The position numbers and the translations under genes are program-made. From Chloroflexota bacterium (GTDB taxonomy: Bacteria; Chloroflexota; Anaerolineae; Caldilineales; Caldilineaceae), in assembly GCA_016199425.1 (NCBI GenBank), contig JACQGT010000059.1, positions 1 through 9,012 on the forward strand: a stretch of DNA of 9,012 nucleotides, in the 5' to 3' direction. The notes beneath the pieces were generated by a model, which did no database searches, was not told the origin of the DNA, and was given only the letters and a program-made list of their open reading frames with translations. This document shows positions 5,310-9,012 of this stretch, piece by piece (position 1 is the first letter of the stretch; every line of letters begins with the position of its first letter).

Positions 5310-5855
5310 TCACTGACCACTCTGTACCTCGCCAGAATGTGAAGCGAGTATTCGCTGGAAGAAGCGATCCAGCGCCACGGCTTTCACGTCCGCATAGAGC
5401 CGCCGGTCGTGATCGCACAGTTCCGCCAGGAGGAACTTCTTGCGGGCATATTCGGCCACGTCATCCGGGTGACGCTTCAGCCATTCGCGCAGGAAGATGT
5501 GACGGGCCAGCTCTGCGTTCCCCTCCGGGCAGGCGTAGAGGTGATGGGACGGCAAGTTCGCTTTGCGCTGCGCGTCGATGAGGTCGAAGGATTCCCGCCC
5601 GGCAATGCCCCGATCCCCCGCGTGGACATAGCCGACGGCAGCCAGCCGTTCAATGACCCCATCCAGCCCACCCAGGGGAAATACAATATCGATGTCGATG
5701 ATGGCCTTGGCCGCCAGCCCCGGCACGGACGTGCTGCCCACGTGTTCAATGGACAGGCAGGCGTCGCCCAGAGCTTCCGCCAACACTTCGCGCAGGGCAG
5801 AAAACCAGTCGGCCCAGGCGGGATCGTATGGTTTCACAAGCGGATTCCCCGTCAT
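5310..5855 (-). CDS. GrpB / UPF0157 family protein
   Basis: The 181-residue product matches the GrpB family, a nucleotidyltransferase-like fold of unproven activity. The hallmark I-E-H-V-G-S-T-S-V-P-G-L segment occupies residues 37-48, followed by A-K-A-I-I-D-I-D-I (49-57), which carries the acidic pair Asp54/Asp56. HHLYAC (104-109), RHIFLREWLKRHP (118-130) and EYARKK (135-140) are the other conserved blocks. The length is normal for the family. The start at 5855 forms an ATGA overlap with the TGA at the end of a peptidase-gene remnant, the same junction as in the second copy near 6665, so it is well supported. The last codons and the stop lie in a heptamer-repeat element, so the natural C-terminus may have been slightly altered. 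Its present upstream neighbour is a toxin-antitoxin operon. Confidence 0.88.
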   Translation of the reverse strand: MTGNPLVKPYDPAWADWFSALREVLAEALGDACLSIEHVGSTSVPGLAAKAIIDIDIVFPLGGLDGVIERLAAVGYVHAGDRGIAGRESFDLIDAQRKANLPSHHLYACPEGNAELARHIFLREWLKRHPDDVAEYARKKFLLAELCDHDRRLYADVKAVALDRFFQRILASHSGEVQSGQ

Positions 5856-5895
5856 CTCATCGCCTCCATCAGAACGAGCCGTCCGGTCAGGTCCA
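5803..5895. repeat. 93-bp direct repeat, copy A (peptidase-grpB junction)
   Basis: This segment aligns without gaps to 6615-6707 (offset 812), with about 88 of 93 bases identical by eye. It contains the last 14 codons of a peptidase gene and the first 17-18 codons of grpB. Together with copy B it brackets the toxin-antitoxin operon. Confidence 0.85.
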
Positions 5896-5896
5896 G
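5852..5896 (-). pseudogene. C-terminal stub of a second peptidase gene copy
   Basis: Directly before grpB, and overlapping it by ATGA, the minus strand encodes LDLTGRLVLMEAMR and a stop. The intact peptidase gene at 6664-7464 ends LDLAGRLVLMERMR and a stop. Upstream of this, toward higA, the resemblance vanishes. It is therefore the 3' remnant of a lost or displaced copy of the peptidase gene, not an independent gene. Confidence 0.7.
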
Positions 5897-5951
5897 CAGC
5901 AATCGACCGGATCGGGTGATGAAGTTGTTGAGGAGAGGGTAGCAGAAGCGC

Positions 5952-6239
5952 CTATACCAGTTCCAGAAAGATTTCGGGGCGTTGCTGGGCAATGCGCAGA
6001 AGCGTTCTGGCTGCGCCGCTGGGTATTCGGCGTCCCTGCTCCCAATCCTGTACAGTACGCAGGCTCACACCCATCAGTCCGGCAAAAGCAGCCTGGGAAA
6101 GCATCAATTGGGAGCGGATTTCCTGGGTTGGAGCGGACTGTTTCAACTCACGCGTGCGCAGGTTAACTTCACCTGCCTTATAGCGTTTGATTTCACGGAT
6201 TCCGTCAAGAATTTCTTGCCCGATGTCACGTTCAGCCAT
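5952..6239 (-). CDS. higA: HigA-type antitoxin (XRE helix-turn-helix)
   Basis: The 95-residue protein is the antitoxin partner of the upstream toxin. Residues 39-85 form an XRE/Cro helix-turn-helix (SQAAFAGLMGVSLRTVQDWEQG), which binds DNA and probably the palindrome in the operon promoter. The N-terminal part (MAERDIGQEILDGIREIKRY) is typical of antitoxins that partner RelE-like HigB toxins. I chose the ATG at 6239 rather than the in-frame one at 6305 because AGGAG lies 7 bases upstream and the family start falls there. The longer form would also add an unrelated basic stretch inside the toxin gene. The gene overlaps the toxin end by 8 bases, so the two are translationally coupled, toxin first. 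Confidence 0.88.
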   Translation of the reverse strand: MAERDIGQEILDGIREIKRYKAGEVNLRTRELKQSAPTQEIRSQLMLSQAAFAGLMGVSLRTVQDWEQGRRIPSGAARTLLRIAQQRPEIFLELV

Positions 6240-6543
6240 TTTTGATCTCCTCAGCAATCTTGCGCAGTATATGGCTCGGAATGTTGCCAATCTCATTTTT
6301 CGCATACACCGTCAACAGCCAGATTTCGTCGTCTGTCTGCTTCCAGTAATAGATCACTCGCGAGCCGCCGCGTTTGCCACGGCCTCCCATCGCCCAGCGC
6401 AGTTTGCGAACGCCGCCACTACCTGGCACAACCGAGCCTGCTTCCGGGTGTTGTAGCAGATAGTTCTGCAAACCCAGATACTCTTCTTCGCTCATATAAT
6501 CGTAAATGAGCCGGGTAAAAGCAGACGTTTCGACGAATATCAT
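6232..6543 (-). CDS. higB: HigB/RelE-type toxin
   Basis: The product (103 residues from the ATG at 6543) has the RelE/HigB-like toxin signature: F-V-E-T-x-x-F near the start, LQ-x-x-L-x-x-x-P (25-33), G-S-G-G-V-R-K-L-R-W (41-50), GKRGGSRVIYYW (56-67) and L-L-T-V-Y-A-K-N-E (76-84). Relatives are ribosome-dependent mRNA endonucleases that stop translation. The longest frame begins at 6561, but that ATG lies inside the promoter spacer. The promoter predicts transcription starting exactly at the A of the ATG at 6543, which also fits the usual family start. The message would then be leaderless. The antitoxin gene follows with an 8-base overlap. Confidence 0.87.
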   Translation of the reverse strand: MIFVETSAFTRLIYDYMSEEEYLGLQNYLLQHPEAGSVVPGSGGVRKLRWAMGGRGKRGGSRVIYYWKQTDDEIWLLTVYAKNEIGNIPSHILRKIAEEIKNG

Positions 6544-6549
6544 AAATAG

Positions 6550-6579
6550 AGTATACGGCATTGCCGTATACTATGTCAA
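6550..6579 (-). promoter_or_regulatory. higBA promoter with palindromic operator
   Basis: On the minus strand a perfect TTGACA (6574-6579) and TATACT (6550-6555) are 18 bases apart. Bases 6550-6560 and 6562-6572 are exact 11-base inverted arms around one central base, covering the -10 and nearly the whole spacer. This is the classic layout of an operator bound by the antitoxin or toxin-antitoxin complex for autorepression. Six bases separate the -10 from the A of the toxin ATG at 6543. Confidence 0.8.
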
Positions 6580-6592
6580 ACAGAAATCAGAG

Positions 6593-6667
6593 CTATAGTT
6601 CTCCCAACTTGGCGAACCAGTCGGCCCAGGTGGGATCGTATGGTTTCACAAGCGGATTCCCCGTCAT
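6593..6667 (-). pseudogene. N-terminal stub of a second grpB copy
   Basis: Starting by ATGA overlap with the end of the peptidase gene, 24 codons read MTGNPLVKPYDPTWADWFAK plus LGEL and a stop. The intact grpB starts MTGNPLVKPYDPAWADWFSA plus LREV. The protein resemblance continues a few residues past the end of the strong DNA identity. The stub stops 14 bases before the -35 of the higBA promoter, so the toxin-antitoxin segment cuts it off. It lacks the GST-SVPGL core and cannot be functional as GrpB. Confidence 0.75.
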
Positions 6668-6707
6668 CTCATCCTCTCCATCAGAACGAGCCGCCCGGCC
6701 AGGTCCA
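6615..6707. repeat. 93-bp direct repeat, copy B (peptidase-grpB junction)
   Basis: This is the partner of 5803-5895, about 95 % identical and ungapped, in the same orientation. It covers the 3' end of the intact peptidase gene and the grpB stub. Direct recombination between copies A and B would delete the toxin-antitoxin operon and restore an intact peptidase-grpB operon. Confidence 0.85.
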
Positions 6708-7464
6708 ACGTTTCCTGCCTGTCGTTGCGTAGTATTTCTTCCAGCCGGTCCGGGTTTTTGAGTCGAGGCGTGCTGGGCGCATAGGCCAGACCCCGAATGT
6801 CGTACACCCCCCACGCCCTGCCCCGCTCATCCAGGAAATTACCCCAGTCGAAACAGCCGTCCAGGGCCAGATTGGCTGCCGTCAGCTTCTCCACCGAAAA
6901 GTCGGCCTCGTAGCCGTGGCCTGTCCCCCACACATCCTCGAAGGAGTCGGCCAGGACAACTGTCCCGGTCGTCCCGTCCACCCGGTTGATAAGCGCCCAG
7001 TGCGCGTCCGCGGCGAGGAAGCGCGTCTCGGCCTCTTTGGCCTGTCGGGCCGCGACCACCTGCGCGTCCGTCACTTCGCCCCGGGCCTGGCAGCCCAGCA
7101 GCCGATAGTAGCCGTCGTAGCTTTGCGGGCGGGCAAAGGGGATGAGCAGCGCCGCCCCGTTCTGGGACGCATCCCGGATGATTGCCGAGAGCACCGCCGG
7201 GGTGGAGAAGGGGACGGCCCGCGCGGCCAAACGGGGCGCGCCGTCCAGACAGACGCCCCGGATCAGGTCGAGCAGCAGGCCGATGGAGAGCACTTCCCCG
7301 ATGAACGTGCGGGGATCGGCCTTTTCCAGCCGGTCCAACTCGGCAACCAGCGCGGATTCGGCGCTTTCCCGGTAGCCCAAACGGCGTGCCCCGGCGAGGA
7401 TCGCAAAGAGGCCACAGTTGGCCCCGGTCTGCGCAGGAATGCGGTGGAGTGGAAGCGGCGGCAC
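6664..7464 (-). CDS. Papain/C39-like cysteine hydrolase candidate, unknown substrate
   Basis: The 266-residue product resembles papain-fold (peptidase C39-like) proteins. QTGANCGLFAILAGARRLGY near the N-terminus gives Gln12 as oxyanion-hole residue and Cys17 as nucleophile. AHWALINRV supplies His155, and Asp173 in VLADSF (or Asn160) could be the third residue. There is no signal peptide or membrane segment, so it should act in the cytoplasm. I do not recognise a named family beyond this fold. The start is a GTG at 7464 with AGGA (7471-7474) 6 bases upstream; an in-frame stop lies further upstream with no ATG between. The stop overlaps the start of a grpB copy by ATGA, which suggests that the two products once worked together. 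Alternative: a pseudo-enzyme or transglutaminase-like protein. Confidence 0.75.
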   Translation of the reverse strand: MPPLPLHRIPAQTGANCGLFAILAGARRLGYRESAESALVAELDRLEKADPRTFIGEVLSIGLLLDLIRGVCLDGAPRLAARAVPFSTPAVLSAIIRDASQNGAALLIPFARPQSYDGYYRLLGCQARGEVTDAQVVAARQAKEAETRFLAADAHWALINRVDGTTGTVVLADSFEDVWGTGHGYEADFSVEKLTAANLALDGCFDWGNFLDERGRAWGVYDIRGLAYAPSTPRLKNPDRLEEILRNDRQETLDLAGRLVLMERMR

Positions 7465-7501
7465 GGGTCGTCCTGGCGGCGGGTGGAAACGGTTGGCTCA
7501 C

Positions 7502-7530
7502 ATCGTACACGTGAGACCCGTCTGCGGCAA
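7502..7530 (-). promoter_or_regulatory. Candidate promoter of the peptidase-like gene
   Basis: On the minus strand TTGCCG (7525-7530) and TACGAT (7502-7507) are 17 bases apart. The predicted start near 7495 leaves a leader of about 30 bases with an AGGA Shine-Dalgarno. Five-base inverted arms CTCAC/GTGAG flank the -10. Both boxes match only four of six consensus bases. Confidence 0.35.
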
Positions 7531-7548
7531 ATCAAAAGGAATGTTTTG

Positions 7549-7612
7549 CACTGCGCCTTTGCGTTGAGAAAAACTCCGCGCTCTCCGCGCCTCCGCGGTA
7601 AAATTCTTTCTC
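7549..7612. repeat. Dispersed 'CTGCGCCTTTGC' repeat, copy 2
   Basis: The stretch has the pattern CACTGCGCCTTTGCGTTGAG, then CTCCGCGCTCTCCGCGCCTC, then CGCGGTAAAATTCTTTCTCTT. It shares its core word and layout with 2250-2296. From memory, near-identical phrases recur in intergenic regions of many environmental genomes. It fills the gap between the divergent peptidase and TIR genes, directly before the candidate promoter of the latter. Confidence 0.4.
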
Positions 7613-7641
7613 TTGTCCTCTTCTCCCCGCCGTGTTAGAAT
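7613..7641 (+). promoter_or_regulatory. Candidate promoter of the TIR gene
   Basis: TTGTCC (7613-7618) and TAGAAT (7636-7641) are 17 bases apart. The predicted start near 7648 leaves a leader of about 48 bases before the ATG at 7696. No Shine-Dalgarno is visible in this leader. Confidence 0.45.
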
Positions 7642-7695
7642 GCAGCTAACTTACGCTGCCCATTTCCCTTATCCGTTCCCCGGTCTGGTGCATCG

Positions 7696-9012
7696 ATGGC
7701 CGAAGAAGCCGCCTATCGCTACGACGTTTTTATCAGCTACAGCCAGCAGGACGCGGATTGGGTTCTGGACTGGCTGCTGCCCCGGCTGAAGCAGGCCGGG
7801 CTGGTCGTCGCCACCGCCGAGGAGACTTTCCGGGCTGGCGTGCCTGTGCTGGCGGAGGTGGAGCGCTCCATCAGCGAGAGCCGGAAAATTCTGGCCGTCC
7901 TCAGCCAGGCCTACGTGGCTGAGGGCGCGACGGAGTTTGAGGGGCTGCTCGTTCAGCACAAAGACCCGGCCGCCCGCCTGCGCCGTCTGATTCCCCTGCG
8001 GCTGGAGGAGTGCGACCCGCCGGGACGCATCGCCCTGCTGCAATCGGTGGATTTCACCGACCCGGCGCGCCACGAGGAGCAACTGCGCCGGGTGATCGCG
8101 GCCGTGCAAGGGACGGAAAGCCTGCCCGAACTGCGCTACGAGCGCATCCCCGACGCCCTCCAGCGCCGGTGGGAGCTGGGCTGGTTTGCCGTGGCCGGGG
8201 TCGCTTCGCTGCTGACGCTGCTGCTACTGGCCTGGTGGCTCTGGGCGCAGCGCCCACCGCCGCCGCCCACGGCCATGCCGGAGAACAGCTACAACATCGC
8301 CTTTGCCCCCTTTGCGCCCCTGGACGCCGGGGATAGCGTTGCCGCTGCCGAAGGGCGAGGCCGGGCCGATGAGATCGCCGTGCTTTTGCAGGGGCAGAGC
8401 GACGATCTGAGCAAACTGATCAACCGGCCTGTGACGGTCTGGGGGCCGGCGAACGGTGTGCCGCCGATTGTCGCCACCGAAGCGGAAAGCCGCACTGCGC
8501 AGCTCAATGCCAACCTGCTGGTCTACGGCACAATCGACCGGGCCAGCGACGGCAACTGGCAGTTGCAGCCCCTTTTCTACCTGTCAGACAGGGCGGCCCA
8601 GAGCGCGTCGGCTGAATTGGCGGGAGAGCTACAGGGCAGCCACGCGCTGGGCAAGGCCATCCGCTACAGCCCTAGCCCGGAGTTGCAGGGGGACGCCAAC
8701 GCGGAGATTCAACGGCGGATGGAAGCCCTGCGCCGGCTGGTGCGGGGCTTTCTACACTACTCTCAGGAGAGCGCGGATGGCTACGCCAGAGCGCTGCGGG
8801 AATTTGAGGCAGCTACCCAAACCGCCTGGGGACAGGCAGAGGACGACACGGGCCAGGAAATTCTACACTACTTTTTGGGCGGCGCTCACTTGCAACAGTT
8901 GATCTTCGCTGCCCAGGAGAACGCCTCCTTCGACCAGCGACGGGAGATGATTTTCAGCGCGCTGGATGGCTACGAGAAGGCGGTCGATCTCAACGGCGAC
9001 TACCTGCGCGCG
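7696..9012 (+). CDS. TIR-domain membrane protein with repeat-rich C-terminus (partial)
   Basis: The open frame runs from an ATG at 7696 off the right edge (439 residues seen). Residues 8-122 form a TIR domain: YDVFISYSQQD start, a central RKILAVLSQAY strand and a CDPPGRIALLQSVDF end. Glu80 or Glu82 (ATEFEG) sits where the catalytic glutamate of NAD-cleaving TIR domains is expected. One transmembrane helix (about 162-183) follows, then a PPPPP hinge. Residues 197-300 resemble TolB/FlgO-like regions found in sensor proteins (IAFAPF at the start, LLVYGTIDR...WQLQPLFY near the end). Helical TPR-like pieces follow (YARALREFEAATQ at 363-375, ALDGYEKAVDLN at 422-433). An in-frame stop at 7636 excludes a longer start upstream. 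The TIR domain would be cytoplasmic and the rest outside or in the wall. NAD hydrolysis or a role in signalling or defence is inference. Confidence 0.85.
   Translation, partial: MAEEAAYRYDVFISYSQQDADWVLDWLLPRLKQAGLVVATAEETFRAGVPVLAEVERSISESRKILAVLSQAYVAEGATEFEGLLVQHKDPAARLRRLIPLRLEECDPPGRIALLQSVDFTDPARHEEQLRRVIAAVQGTESLPELRYERIPDALQRRWELGWFAVAGVASLLTLLLLAWWLWAQRPPPPPTAMPENSYNIAFAPFAPLDAGDSVAAAEGRGRADEIAVLLQGQSDDLSKLINRPVTVWGPANGVPPIVATEAESRTAQLNANLLVYGTIDRASDGNWQLQPLFYLSDRAAQSASAELAGELQGSHALGKAIRYSPSPELQGDANAEIQRRMEALRRLVRGFLHYSQESADGYARALREFEAATQTAWGQAEDDTGQEILHYFLGGAHLQQLIFAAQENASFDQRREMIFSALDGYEKAVDLNGDYLRA

Larger units (their letters stand above)
5123..5317. repeat. Heptamer-repeat element with inverted ends around the terminator
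   Basis: Bases 5276-5317 are six tandem heptamers: AACTGAT three times, then GACTGAT, GACTGCT and CACTGAC. At the other end, 5123-5150 carries the same words inverted, with GTGAGCAGTCA twice. TCAGTGAGCAGTCATC at 5135-5150 is an exact inverted copy of 5301-5316 (16 bp). Between these ends lie the terminator and a REP-like motif. The right end overlaps the 3' end of grpB and supplies its stop codon. This resembles the short tandem heptamer repeats known from cyanobacteria. It may be a small inserted element. Confidence 0.6.

Noticed and set aside
5276..5317. Heptamer tandem repeats as a CRISPR array
   Set aside because: The unit is 7 bases with no spacers of constant length, and no cas gene is present.
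6240..6305. Upstream ATG at 6305 as start of the antitoxin
   Set aside because: It would overlap the toxin gene by over 70 bases, lacks a Shine-Dalgarno, and adds 22 residues foreign to the family. The ATG at 6239 has AGGAG.
5803..6707. Repeats A and B as a simple transposon target-site duplication
   Set aside because: They are 93 bp long with about five mismatches, and the protein likeness of the two grpB heads continues beyond them. This points to older duplicated gene copies. No transposase or terminal inverted repeats lie between them.
6916..7638. 240-residue plus-strand open frame opposite the peptidase-like gene
   Set aside because: The composition is arginine/glycine/proline-rich without any motif. 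The minus frame has the Gln-Cys-His pattern, a Shine-Dalgarno and an ATGA junction.

Overview
The window reads as a piece of a GC-rich bacterial chromosome, most likely a member of the Chloroflexota (Anaerolineae/Caldilineae type). This is inferred from the DUF3105 protein next to L,D-transpeptidases, the TIR-TM-repeat protein, the GC-rich codon use, and intergenic gaps crowded with short palindromes and heptamer repeats. No rRNA or tRNA was seen, and there is no single-copy marker gene, so the lineage call is tentative.

Left part (1-2518). Two genes lie on the minus strand. One is an Ada-type AraC/O6-alkylguanine-DNA methyltransferase fusion (256-1140), with a terminator downstream (128-163). 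The other is an arylamine N-acetyltransferase-like enzyme (1325-2176). A minus-strand promoter with a GAAC-N4-GTTC box just downstream sits at the extreme left edge and would drive a gene outside the window. A short plus-strand open frame with a good Shine-Dalgarno and an RHH-antitoxin-like N-terminus overlaps the 3' end of the acetyltransferase gene and looks like a relic.

Middle (2519-5220). A plus-strand cell-envelope operon starts from a recognisable sigma70-type promoter (2424-2452). It holds a secreted three-LysM L,D-transpeptidase, a second L,D-transpeptidase without LysM domains, and a membrane-anchored DUF3105 protein. It ends at a strong bidirectional hairpin terminator. The two transpeptidases are clearly related and are separated by twin palindromic repeats.

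Right-middle (5310-7464, minus strand). The inferred older unit is a two-gene operon: a papain/C39-like cysteine-hydrolase candidate (6664-7464) joined by an ATGA overlap to a GrpB/UPF0157 gene. That junction now occurs twice, 812 bp apart, in 93-bp direct repeats (about 95 % identical). A HigBA-type toxin-antitoxin operon sits between the repeats. The upstream copy keeps the whole peptidase gene plus a 24-codon stub of grpB. The downstream copy keeps a stub of the peptidase C-terminus plus the whole grpB. The toxin promoter has a perfect palindromic operator and appears to start a leaderless mRNA exactly at the toxin ATG.

Right edge (7696-9012+, plus strand). A TIR-domain protein begins here, with a transmembrane segment and a repeat-rich C-terminal part that runs out of the window. 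It is a plausible NAD-consuming signalling or defence protein. It is divergent from the peptidase gene, and a candidate promoter is visible for each.
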